In this document: positions 8,644-16,555 of the stretch, one piece after another
Layout of the letters: every line of letters starts with the position of its first letter
Numbering within the stretch: the stretch's first letter is position 1
Assembly: GCF_029193885.1 (NCBI RefSeq)
Contig: NZ_JARFVB010000003.1
Location: 124,001 to 188,000 of the forward strand
Length of the DNA: 64,000 bases
DNA from: Flagellimonas yonaguniensis
GTDB taxonomy: Bacteria > Bacteroidota > Bacteroidia > Flavobacteriales > Flavobacteriaceae
Direction: 5' to 3'
Position numbers and translations under genes: made by a program
Notes under the pieces: generated by a model
The model's database searches: none
Seen by the model: only the letters and a program-made list of their open reading frames with translations
Told to the model about the DNA's origin: nothing

Positions 8644-8769
8644 GTCATTTCGAGTGGCTTTTGTTGGTTGAGCGAAGTCGAAACCATAAAAAATTGTATT
8701 GAAAAATAATTGATAAGAGAAGTAACCTTGTTCTCGATACTTTTCCTTCAGAAAAACTCGAACTGACGG
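8644..8769. repeat. Intergenic inverted pair of GTCAkTTCGAGT elements
   Basis: The gap between mazG and the GDSL gene holds two related segments facing each other. The first (8644-8684) begins GTCATTTCGAGT and ends AAGTCGAAA. The second, read on the minus strand (8769-8728), begins GTCAGTTCGAGT and ends ATCGAGAAC. Each is about 40 bases with a TCGA-containing end on both sides, and neither encodes protein. This resembles the short palindromic intergenic repeats common in flavobacterial genomes. Whether it is mobile or structural cannot be told from one copy pair. Confidence 0.5.
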
Positions 8770-8860
8770 TTAATAAAAAGTGTCTGGCTATTTTCAACAA
8801 CAAGGACTTACGGAAAAATATTACTATCTTCAACGTCATTTTTAGGTAAAATTCTGCAGA

Positions 8861-9505
8861 ATGAAACGACTATTCATCGTGTTGCTCCTACTTCCTTGGG
8901 TAATGCTTGGGCAAACTGATAATCCTTTTAAAAATGAAGTAAAGGCAATTCAGCAAAAAAGTGATTCCCTTTGGGATGCATCCAAACCGACCATTGTTTT
9001 TACGGGAAGTTCAAGTATTCGGCTTTGGGAAGACATTCAGGATAGGTTTCCAGAACATCAAGTGCTGAACACTGGATTTGGAGGCTCTCAATTTTCCGAC
9101 CTGGAGCTTTATCTGGATGAACTCATCTTAAACTACAAGCCGGCAAAAGTTTTCATTTATGAGGGTGACAACGACATCTTTGCCAAGAAGAGACCTCGAA
9201 AAATAGTAAAAAGAGCTGAGAAAATACTGAATACCCTTCAGCAGAGCAATCCTAACATGGAAATTGTTTTGATTTCTGCCAAACCAAGCATATCCAGATG
9301 GAAATACCGGGGGAGATACCGACGTTTGAACCGTAAGTTGGACGAATTGGCATCAAAAACCGACGGAATCGATTTTGTGGATGTTTGGTACCCCATGTTG
9401 GACAAAAGAAAGGTAAAACAAGACATTTTTATTGAAGATGGCCTGCACATGAACGATAAAGGGTATGATATCTGGTACGATGTTATTAAAAATTACATGG
9501 ACTAA
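8861..9505 (+). CDS. Secreted SGNH/GDSL-family hydrolase
   Basis: A 214-residue protein with a signal peptide (MKRLFIVLLLLPWVMLGQ) and an SGNH esterase fold. Block I is VFTGSSSIRLW with the nucleophile serine near residue 50, block III is EGDNDIF with its Asn near 107, and block V is DGLHMNDKG with the Asp-x-x-His pair near 198. Related enzymes remove acetyl or acyl groups from glycans or lipids in the periplasm. It precedes the interrupted hexosaminidase by 12 bases, so the pair probably formed an operon for an acylated amino-sugar glycan. The exact substrate is an inference. Confidence 0.88.
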   Translation: MKRLFIVLLLLPWVMLGQTDNPFKNEVKAIQQKSDSLWDASKPTIVFTGSSSIRLWEDIQDRFPEHQVLNTGFGGSQFSDLELYLDELILNYKPAKVFIYEGDNDIFAKKRPRKIVKRAEKILNTLQQSNPNMEIVLISAKPSISRWKYRGRYRRLNRKLDELASKTDGIDFVDVWYPMLDKRKVKQDIFIEDGLHMNDKGYDIWYDVIKNYMD

Positions 9506-9517
9506 AACTAAACAAAC

Positions 9518-11095
9518 GTGATTTACAGATCAATTTTGCTGTTCGTTGCAGTTATCTGCATGGCAGCTTGCCAAACCGAAAAAGAGGAAATCAATTTTCC
9601 GAAAACGGACCTTGCCAGTGTCCCACTGATTCCAAAACCCATTAAAACAATTCCAACAGGGAGTGCATTTGGGTTGGATGCTGGAACCGTTATCTACACT
9701 TCGACCACGAATCCCGAATTTGAAAAAGTGGGAAAGTTCTTGTCCGAGAACATTAAATCCAAAACAGGGCTTGATATTGCTGTAAACACATCATCCGAAG
9801 ATACGTTGGAGCGATTGATCTACATCAACCAATCCGATAGTGTGGATTTGGAAACACCCGAGTCCTAACAACTATACATTAAAAAGGATTCCATTTTATT
9901 GAACGCCAAAACAGCGGCAGGTGCTTTTAGAGGTGTCCAGACACTTCGCCAACTCATTCCAGGAAAAAGCAATGATACGTTGACGGATCACCCATTATGG
10001 GTAATTCCCTCTGGCAAGATCATGGATGCTCCAAAATACGGATACCGAAGTTCCATGTTGGACGTGGCACGACACTTTTTCACTGTAGAGGAGGTAAAAA
10101 AATATATTGATGCCTTGGCATACTACAAATTCAATACATTGCACCTGCACCTATCCGATGATCAAGGGTGGCGTATTGAAATCAAGTCTTGGCCAAAACT
10201 GACCGAGGTTGGTGGTGCCAGCGAAGTTGGTGGTGGCGAAGGCGGATTTTACACCCAAGAGCAATACAAAGATCTTGTCGCCTATGCGGCAGACCGACAC
10301 ATTACCATCGTACCCGAAATTGACATGCCTGGACATACCAATTCGGCATCCCTGAGCTATCCATTTTTGCATTATGCCGGGGCTGAAACACCACGTGTTC
10401 GAACCGACATGAAAGTGGGTTATAGTTCTTTTGATGCAAAAAAAGATACGGTTTACAGTTTCTTGGATGATGTAATTGGCGAAATTGCCGCTATGACACC
10501 TGGCCCCTATTTTCACATTGGTGGAGATGAAAGTCACGTGACCAAAAAGAGCGATTATATCCTTTTTGTGGAAAAAGTAGGTAAGTTGGTTCAAAAGCAC
10601 AACAAAAGAATGATCGGCTGGGACGAAATAGCACAAGCGGATATTGACCCCAACTCGGTGATTCAATTATGGAACAATGTTGAAAATGCCATCAAAGCAA
10701 GTGAAAGTGGCTCCAAAATCATCATTTCGCCAGCGAAAAAGGCATATTTGGACATGAAATACGACTCCATTTCGGAATATGGATTGCACTGGGCAGGTTA
10801 CATTCCGGTTGATGTGGGGTACAAATGGGACCCGGAAACTTATGTTGAAGGACTTGCCAAAGAAAATATTCTCGGAATTGAAGCCCCACTATGGTCTGAA
10901 ACCATTAGCAACAGTACAGAGTTGGAATATTTGGCCTTTCCCAGAATTATTGGGTATGCCGAGTTGGGTTGGTCCCAAAGTGAATATCTTGATTGGGACG
11001 ACTACAAAGAACGACTAGCTGCACAGGTTCCTTATTTGGAAGCCATGCAAATCAATTATTACCCAACAAAGTTGGTGGATTGGAAAAAGGAATAG
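9518..11095 (+). pseudogene. GH20 beta-N-acetylhexosaminidase interrupted by an in-frame TAA
   Basis: The reading frame starts at GTG 9518 with a lipoprotein signal (lipobox MAAC) and runs through the N-terminal hexosaminidase domain. It hits TAA at 9866-9868, then stays open in the same frame to 11095. Read through, the join is ...PES-stop-QLYIKKDS..., a natural continuation; a TAC or TAT tyrosine codon at that point would restore one protein of about 525 residues. The catalytic domain is intact, with HLHLSDDQGWR, the acid/base pair in HIGGDESH and a WSE-type C-terminal block. The downstream part could only be made from an internal start such as TTG 9899 or ATG 10022 and would lack the lipoprotein signal. 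A sequencing error or a recent nonsense mutation explains this. Confidence 0.88.
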
Positions 11096-11098
11096 TGT

Positions 11099-11542
11099 TT
11101 ATTCTTCCTCTTCAGAGGCGGATACAGTAGGTCCTTCTGCATCCTTTTCGTCTTCAACAAAATCAGTGATGTTGTTGTCGAGAAGGATGTTGTACCACTG
11201 TATGATCTTTTTGATGTCACTGGCATACACTCGGTCCTCATCATAATTGGGAAGTACCTCGAAAAAATACTCTTCCAACTCGATTTTTTCGGCTTTATGG
11301 CTGATGGATGTTTTCTTTCCATCTTCCTTTTCCTTGATTTTTTGGAACACTTCCTTCAAAGGAAGTTCTTCTTCCAAGGTATAAATGGCTATTTCGGACA
11401 GCACGCTAACATTGCTTCTTAAACCAACGGTTACACGTTTGCCATCCAAAAGGGATTCTCCAACAAAACCACCTCTGGTTTGGGTCAATAATTTGTAAAG
11501 TCCTGGTTTACCACCAATAGATAAAATCTTGTCTAATGCCAT
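11099..11542 (-). CDS. DUF5606 family protein
   Basis: A 147-residue cytoplasmic protein matching a conserved Bacteroidota family of unknown function. It opens with the well-conserved MALDKILSIGGKPGLYKLL, has a small beta-rich domain (about residues 1-60) and a helical second half with YASDIKKIIQWYN, and ends in an acidic tail (EEEE). An exact -7 box lies 22 bases upstream. It stands between def and the convergent hexosaminidase and is probably the last of a def-linked group, though it has its own promoter. No function can be given. Confidence 0.85.
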   Translation of the reverse strand: MALDKILSIGGKPGLYKLLTQTRGGFVGESLLDGKRVTVGLRSNVSVLSEIAIYTLEEELPLKEVFQKIKEKEDGKKTSISHKAEKIELEEYFFEVLPNYDEDRVYASDIKKIIQWYNILLDNNITDFVEDEKDAEGPTVSASEEEE

Positions 11543-11563
11543 TCAAATAGTAATTTATGGGCG

Positions 11564-11571
11564 CAAAAATA
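11564..11571 (-). promoter_or_regulatory. -7 box for the DUF5606 gene (TATTTTTG, minus strand)
   Basis: Exact TAnnTTTG on the minus strand, 22 bases before the start at 11542. Confidence 0.5.
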
Positions 11572-11597
11572 TGTTTTTATCGCGAACAGTGATTTTT

Positions 11598-12188
11598 TTA
11601 ACGTCCTTTTTTGATGTTAGGAAACCTCATTCGGTAGTCCACACTGATTTTTCCCTTGGAAATCTTTTCCAATCGACTTTTTAAAAGTCGTTTCTTTAGC
11701 GTTGAAAGCTTATCGGTGAACAAAACACCTTCAATGTGGTCATATTCGTGCTGAATCACTCTGGCCAATAGACCATCGAAGGTTTCGGTATGTTCTTTAA
11801 AATCTTCATCCAAATAACTCATCGTGATTTCAGGCTTACGTTTTACATCTTCGCGGATATCGGGAATACTCAAGCAACCTTCATTAAAGTCCCACTCCTT
11901 ACCGTTTTCCTCTTCAATCTTCGCGTTGATGAACACTTTTTTGAATCCATCGAGCTGCTTCTGTTCTTCTTCGGACAACTCTTCATCATCTGCAAAAGGT
12001 GTAGTGTCCACCATGAACATTCTTATGGGAAGTCCCACCTGTGGAGCTGCCAAACCAACACCATGGGCATTGTACATGGTCTCCCACATGTTTGTAATCA
12101 ATTCCTCAAGTTTAGGATATTCTGATGTGATATCCTTTGCCTTTTTTCGCAAAACGGGGTCTCCGTAGGCTACTATGGGTAAAATCAT
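11598..12188 (-). CDS. def: Peptide deformylase
   Basis: This enzyme removes the N-formyl group from new polypeptides. The 196-residue protein carries all three catalytic motifs: GVGLAAPQVG near residue 43, EGCLSIP with the metal-binding Cys near 103, and QHEYDHIEG with the HExxH metal ligands and catalytic Glu near 145. An acidic insertion between the first two motifs (DDEELSEEEQKQ) is seen in many Bacteroidota forms. It lies 3 bases behind ruvX on the same strand, so the two are co-transcribed. Confidence 0.96.
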   Translation of the reverse strand: MILPIVAYGDPVLRKKAKDITSEYPKLEELITNMWETMYNAHGVGLAAPQVGLPIRMFMVDTTPFADDEELSEEEQKQLDGFKKVFINAKIEEENGKEWDFNEGCLSIPDIREDVKRKPEITMSYLDEDFKEHTETFDGLLARVIQHEYDHIEGVLFTDKLSTLKKRLLKSRLEKISKGKISVDYRMRFPNIKKGR

Positions 12189-12191
12189 AAA

Positions 12192-12602
12192 TCAAAATCT
12201 GTTTAAGTAGGCCTGCAATATGAGCGTGGCACTTATTTCATCGACTAGGGCCTTATCCCTTCTTTTCTTTTTCTTCATTCCACTGTCCAACATCGATTGG
12301 AATGCCATTTTGGATGTGAACCGCTCATCTTGGCGTTCCATGGGAATGGAAGGAAACTTGGCCGTTAGCTTTTTCAAAAAATCTTGGATAAGCACCTCGG
12401 ACTCGGATGCCGTATTGTCCATTTGTTTGGGAAGTCCAACCACAAAGCGCTCCACCTGTTCCTTTTGCGTATATTCCTCTAAAAAGGTCAACAAGTCTTT
12501 GGTTTCTATGGTCTTTAATCCAGAAGCAATCAACTGGAGTTCATCGGTAACTGCGATACCGGTCCTCACTTTCCCAAAATCCAAAGCTAAAATTCTAGCC
12601 AA
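12192..12602 (-). CDS. ruvX: RuvX/YqgF pre-16S rRNA nuclease, Holliday junction resolvase-like
   Basis: A 136-residue RNase H-fold protein of normal length. The metal-binding Asp is in LALDFGKVRTGIAV at the N-terminus. VVGLPKQMD near residue 54, DERFTSK near 92 and DEISATLILQAYL at the C-terminus complete the family pattern. It is thought to process the 5' end of 16S rRNA. The start is TTG at 12602, the first codon that keeps the N-terminal strand intact. An exact -7 box lies 13 bases upstream, which supports this start. def follows at once. Confidence 0.94.
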   Translation of the reverse strand: MARILALDFGKVRTGIAVTDELQLIASGLKTIETKDLLTFLEEYTQKEQVERFVVGLPKQMDNTASESEVLIQDFLKKLTAKFPSIPMERQDERFTSKMAFQSMLDSGMKKKKRRDKALVDEISATLILQAYLNRF

Positions 12603-12615
12603 AACAATTTTTTGG

Positions 12616-12623
12616 CAAAAATA
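12616..12623 (-). promoter_or_regulatory. -7 box for ruvX-def (TATTTTTG, minus strand)
   Basis: Exact TAnnTTTG on the minus strand, 13 bases before the TTG start of ruvX. Confidence 0.5.
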
Positions 12624-12677
12624 ACCTTAAAAATGTTATGCGCTTAAAAATGGGGTCCATAATTCTACCATGGGGCT

Positions 12678-12685
12678 TATCTTTG
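12678..12685 (+). promoter_or_regulatory. -7 box for dapD (TATCTTTG)
   Basis: Exact TAnnTTTG match 17 bases before ATG 12703. It lies inside the longer frame from 12670 and so argues that the shorter start is the real one. Confidence 0.55.
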
Positions 12686-12702
12686 TCAAAACTTTAAGAA
12701 AA

Positions 12703-13518
12703 ATGAATGGATTAAGAACGCTTATTGAACAAGCGTGGGACAAAAGAGAGTTGTTGGAAGATGAAAAGACTCAAGTCGCCATACGTGAAGTAATAGACCT
12801 AATCGACCTAGGAGAATTAAGATGCGCTGAGCCTACGGAAGATGGGTGGCAAATAAACGAGTGGGTAAAAAAGGCTGTTGTACTTTATTTTCCTATTCAA
12901 AAGATGGAAGTGCTCGAAGCTGGCATTTTTGAATACCACGATAAAATTCCATTAAAAAAAGGATATAAAGAAAAAGGTGTCCGTGTAGTTCCCCATGCGG
13001 TTGCAAGACACGGAGCCTATATTTCCAAAGGAACCATTCTAATGCCGAGTTATGTGAACATCGGTGCTTATGTGGACGAGGGATCTATGGTCGACACCTG
13101 GGCTACGGTAGGAAGCTGTGCACAAATCGGTAAAAATGTCCACTTAAGTGGAGGAGTAGGTATAGGTGGTGTATTGGAACCCTTGCAAGCCGCTCCTGTA
13201 ATTATTGAGGATAATGCCTTTATCGGCTCCAGATGTATTGTTGTGGAAGGTGTCCGTGTGGAAAAAGAAGCCGTTTTGGGTGCAAATGTGGTTTTGACCG
13301 CATCAACCAAAATAATTGATGTGACAGGAGATGAGCCAGTGGAATTGAAAGGTCGAGTGCCAGCAAGATCCGTTGTGATCCCTGGAAGTTACACCAAAAA
13401 ATTCCCAGCTGGGGATTATCAAGTCCCCTGTGCTTTAATTATTGGAAAAAGAAAAGAAAGTACGGATAAGAAAACTTCCTTGAACAATGCATTACGCGAG
13501 CATAATGTTGCCGTGTAG
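12703..13518 (+). CDS. dapD: Tetrahydrodipicolinate N-succinyltransferase
   Basis: DapD adds succinyl from succinyl-CoA to tetrahydrodipicolinate in the succinylase route to diaminopimelate and lysine. The 271-residue protein has a helical N-terminal domain and a left-handed beta-helix of hexapeptide repeats from about residue 100 (VARHGAYISKG, MPSYVNIGAYVDEG, MVDTWATVGSCAQIG). The start at 12703 (MNGLRTLIEQAW) is the family's usual N-terminus, and a -7 box lies just before it. lysA, the last step of the pathway, is at 30085. A rho-independent terminator follows at about 13566. Confidence 0.96.
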   Translation: MNGLRTLIEQAWDKRELLEDEKTQVAIREVIDLIDLGELRCAEPTEDGWQINEWVKKAVVLYFPIQKMEVLEAGIFEYHDKIPLKKGYKEKGVRVVPHAVARHGAYISKGTILMPSYVNIGAYVDEGSMVDTWATVGSCAQIGKNVHLSGGVGIGGVLEPLQAAPVIIEDNAFIGSRCIVVEGVRVEKEAVLGANVVLTASTKIIDVTGDEPVELKGRVPARSVVIPGSYTKKFPAGDYQVPCALIIGKRKESTDKKTSLNNALREHNVAV

Positions 13519-13534
13519 ATAGCTTTAAAGCTAT
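13519..13534. repeat. 16-base perfect palindrome after dapD
   Basis: ATAGCTTTAAAGCTAT begins just after the dapD stop codon. It could fold as a small hairpin at the mRNA end. No T-run follows, so it is not itself a terminator. Confidence 0.4.
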
Positions 13535-13565
13535 TTACAGCAGAACTTTAGGTACAAATCGTACA

Positions 13566-13614
13566 AATAGGGTTGTTTTTTTCTTTAAGATTGAAGCAAC
13601 CCTATTGTTTTTTT
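13566..13614 (+). terminator. Rho-independent terminator of dapD
   Basis: Ten-base stem AATAGGGTTG / CAACCCTATT with a loop of about 20 bases, followed by GTTTTTTT. It lies about 50 bases after the dapD stop. Confidence 0.75.
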
Positions 13615-13627
13615 AGCCTCTATTACA

Positions 13628-13671
13628 TACCGATTAGGATAAAACTTTAAGATTTTAACAAAAAATCGGTA
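13628..13671. repeat. 8-base inverted repeat with long loop
   Basis: TACCGATT (13628-13635) is mirrored by AATCGGTA (13664-13671) across 28 A/T-rich bases. It lies between the dapD terminator and the glycosyltransferase promoter. It may be an operator or a chance match. Confidence 0.3.
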
Positions 13672-13741
13672 GGGAAATTGCGCAATTGATTGTTGTAAGA
13701 AAAATAAACAGTTGAACAATTTTAACCCTGTTTTTTTGTTA

Positions 13742-13749
13742 TAGATTTG
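13742..13749 (+). promoter_or_regulatory. -7 box (TAGATTTG) for the WaaE-like gene
   Basis: Exact TAnnTTTG match 29 bases before ATG 13779. A TTG at 13712 is 27 bases upstream, slightly long for a -33 element. Confidence 0.5.
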
Positions 13750-13778
13750 TAAATACCAAAACACTACACCAATAAATT

Positions 13779-14582
13779 ATGGCTGGATTGAGCACCCCAA
13801 AGCAAAAATTATCAGCACTTATCATTACCTACAATGAAATGGGATACATTGAAAAATGTATCGATTCCGTTTCTTTTGCAGATGAGATCATAGTAGTCGA
13901 TTCTTACAGTACGGATGGCACTTACGAGTATTTATTGAATCACCCGAAAGTAAAGGTAATTCAAAACCCTTTTGAAAATTTTACTGCTCAAAAATCATTT
14001 ACACTGAAGCAAGCCGGTAATGATTGGGTTTTGTTTTTGGATGCCGACGAAGTGGTTACCGAAAACCTTCAAAAAGAAATCATTGAAACCATAAATGATC
14101 CCAACTCCCATGAAGCGTATTGGTTTTACAGAAAGTTCATGTTCAAAAATGAACCTTTGAACTTCAGTGGCTGGCAAACCGATAAAAACCATAGACTTTT
14201 CAGGAAAAGCAAAGCGCATTTTACCGATCGTAAAATTGTACACGAAACCTTAGTGGTCAATGGCAAGTCTGGAATCCTAAAGGAAAAATTAACCCACTAC
14301 TGCTACAAAAACCACGAAGACTATAAAGGTAAAATGCTCAAGTACGGTCAATTAAAGGCCAAAGAGGACTTTTACAAAGAAAAGCACTTCAATTACCTTT
14401 TGATGACAGTAAAACCCCTTTGGAAGTTCTTTAACCACTATATCCTTCGTTTAGGCATTTTGGATGGCAAAAAAGGATGGACCATCTGCTATCTCAACGC
14501 ATTAGGGGTATTGGAAAGGTTCAGGGAACTAAAAAGATTGGAAAAAAAGAACGAGCTTGCCTACTATTTGGTAATGCCGTAG
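13779..14582 (+). CDS. Family 2 glycosyltransferase, WaaE/KdtX-like (LPS core)
   Basis: A 267-residue GT-A enzyme closely patterned on the WaaE/KdtX beta-1,4-glucosyltransferases that extend the LPS inner core. Landmarks are LSALIITYNEMGYIEKC at the N-terminus, SFADEIIVVDSYSTDGT near residue 35, FLDADE with the metal-binding aspartates near 86, and the HRLFRKSKAHFTDRKIVHE block near 145. It has no signal or membrane segment, so it acts at the inner face of the membrane. Its 3' end overlaps the convergent glycosyltransferase by 19 bases. With the next two genes it forms a small surface-polysaccharide cluster. Confidence 0.87.
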   Translation: MAGLSTPKQKLSALIITYNEMGYIEKCIDSVSFADEIIVVDSYSTDGTYEYLLNHPKVKVIQNPFENFTAQKSFTLKQAGNDWVLFLDADEVVTENLQKEIIETINDPNSHEAYWFYRKFMFKNEPLNFSGWQTDKNHRLFRKSKAHFTDRKIVHETLVVNGKSGILKEKLTHYCYKNHEDYKGKMLKYGQLKAKEDFYKEKHFNYLLMTVKPLWKFFNHYILRLGILDGKKGWTICYLNALGVLERFRELKRLEKKNELAYYLVMP

Positions 14583-15397
14583 TGCGTCCAAACCAACTTA
14601 CCTGACCTAGTTTCCTTGCGTATAGCCTGATTTTTAGCAATGGACTCTGGTGTTTTGTACCCTCTTTTATGATCTAAGTGCACACAAACAGCACTATAAC
14701 GCAATTGTTTCGACTTTATACCAAAATTGAACAAACGCTCACCCAACTCTCGATCCTGACCACCATATTGCATACGTTCGTCAAAACCGTTCACATTTAA
14801 AATGTCTTTTTTCCAACCTGAGGAATTATGACCGTTCCAACTGGCATTGGTCGGTGTAAATGTATTGAGCAACTTGGAAACAATTCCGTTAGCTGTTAAT
14901 TTATTGTTCTTAAATGTTTTGGGAATACCTTTTTCTTTAAGCCAGTGGATATTGAAACAATTTTGCTTCTCGATATCCTCCAATGTAATCATTTTGGATA
15001 TGTTCATCGGGAGCATGTAATATCCGCCAGAAATAAAATACCCCGGCTCCTTGTTGATATAATGCACCTCAACAAAATCCTCCCGTGGAATACAATCACC
15101 ATCCGTCATAATGATGTAATCCGCATTGCAGGCCTCAACGGCTTTGTTCAAAATCCTCGACTTTTGGAAACCATCATCCTCTTGCCATACATGGATGATA
15201 TTGTAAAAGACCTTTTCGGACATTTCCTCTAACAATTCCTTGGTTTTAGGACCCGAACCATCATCTGCAATAACCACCTCAAAATCCTTGAAAATTTGGC
15301 AATTGAAACCCCAAAGCACTTTTTTCAACCATTCCTCGGCATTATAAGTGCTTACGATTACTGATATTCTCGGTGTTTCTGTCTCCTTTGGGTTCAT
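14564..15397 (-). CDS. Family 2 glycosyltransferase with galactosyltransferase-like C-terminus
   Basis: A 277-residue GT-A glycosyltransferase. PRISVIVSTYNAEEW opens the nucleotide-binding fold, DDGSG appears near residue 46, MTDGDCIPR is the metal-binding block near 100, and a C-terminal region with GGQDRELGERL matches galactosyltransferase-type GT2 proteins, whose ED/QD-type motif contacts the acceptor. I chose ATG 15397 over 15424 because it starts the conserved core and because a -7 box at 15403-15410 would be inside the longer version. The gene is convergent with the WaaE-like gene and divergent from the glycosyltransferase at 15476. Donor and acceptor are unknown. Confidence 0.82.
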   Translation of the reverse strand: MNPKETETPRISVIVSTYNAEEWLKKVLWGFNCQIFKDFEVVIADDGSGPKTKELLEEMSEKVFYNIIHVWQEDDGFQKSRILNKAVEACNADYIIMTDGDCIPREDFVEVHYINKEPGYFISGGYYMLPMNISKMITLEDIEKQNCFNIHWLKEKGIPKTFKNNKLTANGIVSKLLNTFTPTNASWNGHNSSGWKKDILNVNGFDERMQYGGQDRELGERLFNFGIKSKQLRYSAVCVHLDHKRGYKTPESIAKNQAIRKETRSGKLVWTHYGITK

Positions 15398-15402
15398 CTG
15401 GG

Positions 15403-15410
15403 CAAAAATA
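15403..15410 (-). promoter_or_regulatory. -7 box (TATTTTTG, minus strand) placed for a leaderless transcript
   Basis: Exact TAnnTTTG that ends only 5 bases before ATG 15397. With the usual spacing from the box to the start site, transcription would begin at or next to the start codon. Confidence 0.45.
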
Positions 15411-15432
15411 GTAAAGTCTACCATTTAAAAGA

Positions 15433-15440
15433 TAACTTTG
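15433..15440 (+). promoter_or_regulatory. -7 box (TAACTTTG) for the gene at 15476
   Basis: Exact TAnnTTTG match 35 bases before ATG 15476. It is divergent from the minus-strand box at 15403-15410. Confidence 0.5.
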
Positions 15441-15475
15441 CAAAAAGAACCTTCCGTTCTATCCAAAAACTCCCA

Positions 15476-16555
15476 ATGAAGAAAGTAGCAATTATAGAGT
15501 TTAACTCTTACCACGATGAATGCCTGTATTCGCAGATGAAGTTTCTCGATTCGGCCGGATTTGTCCAGACCTTGGTCGTGAGCAGTCAAATAAAGGACCG
15601 GGCTTCTGAATATCTGGGTATCCCTGAAACTGTGATAACATTTGACCGTTCACATCAAAAGAATTTCTTCAGTCGTATTTCCTTCTTATGGAAACTTAAA
15701 AAGCAATTAAAACAAAAAGGCGTAAAAACAGTCATATTCAATACCGCAAGTTCCAGACTGGAAGTGATTTTATTGAGTTTTCTCTTGAAAAAGCGAACTG
15801 CTTTATTTGGCATTCTGCATAATCTGAAAAAGGTAAACCACAGCTTTTCCCAAAAGCTCATCAACAGGTCCATTAAAAACTATTTTGTACTCAATGATTT
15901 TTTGGAGGACTCCATCGAACTGGAAGATAAATCAATACAGCTACAGAATTTTTACCCCATTTTTTTTCCAACCTACAAGGAAACAACCATCAAAAAACCA
16001 AAAGAAGAGATTTGGGTCAGTATACCCGGCAAGCTTGATTTTGGTAGAAGAGACTATTATTTGGTTGCTGAAGCCCTTCAAAAACTACAATCAAAAAACA
16101 ATTTGAAAATTCTGATTTTGGGAAGTACCAATTCCAATGACCCCAAAAGCAGGGAATTCATTGATTTTCTCCAAAAAAACAAGCTCCAAGAAAACTTTGT
16201 GATTTTTGATTCTTTCTTGGATAATGATGTCTTTCATGACTACTTAAAAAAATCGGACTATATCCTCATCCCTTTGGACACTATTGGAGATAACTACGCA
16301 AAGCATAAGATCATGGGGTGCTACAATCAAGCCTTTGGGTATCAAAAAACCCTGATTTCCCCAATCGGCCTGAGTCATATCCCAGACATGGACAAGCATT
16401 CCATGCTTTATAATGGAGCACAAGGACTCTCCATAGTTTTGGAGCAAATCAGTCAAGGAAAAGGAGAAAAAAAGGAATATCTGGAAAGCAAATGGAGTTT
16501 TGAAGCGCAAAAAAACAACTACATCAGCTTTCTTGAAGAAAATCAAATTAAATGA
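15476..16555 (+). CDS. Putative GT-B-fold glycosyltransferase
   Basis: A 359-residue cytoplasmic protein with two Rossmann-like halves. The N-terminal half starts KKVAIIEFNSYHDEC. The C-terminal half has WVSIPGKLDFGRRDYYLV near residue 183, LKILILGSTNSND near 208 and IPLDTIGDNYAKHKIMGC near 265. These positions match the donor-binding strands and conserved region of GT4-like enzymes, but I cannot name a subfamily. Position between LPS-core-type glycosyltransferase genes supports a surface glycan role. Its stop overlaps the next start (ATGA), although the next gene is a translation-related enzyme, so the coupling is probably only structural. Confidence 0.62.
   Translation: MKKVAIIEFNSYHDECLYSQMKFLDSAGFVQTLVVSSQIKDRASEYLGIPETVITFDRSHQKNFFSRISFLWKLKKQLKQKGVKTVIFNTASSRLEVILLSFLLKKRTALFGILHNLKKVNHSFSQKLINRSIKNYFVLNDFLEDSIELEDKSIQLQNFYPIFFPTYKETTIKKPKEEIWVSIPGKLDFGRRDYYLVAEALQKLQSKNNLKILILGSTNSNDPKSREFIDFLQKNKLQENFVIFDSFLDNDVFHDYLKKSDYILIPLDTIGDNYAKHKIMGCYNQAFGYQKTLISPIGLSHIPDMDKHSMLYNGAQGLSIVLEQISQGKGEKKEYLESKWSFEAQKNNYISFLEENQIK

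Noticed and set aside
10151..10666. 171-residue antisense frame within the hexosaminidase gene
   Set aside because: It is opposite the catalytic domain of GH20 and has no coherent domain; a shadow of a strongly coding strand.
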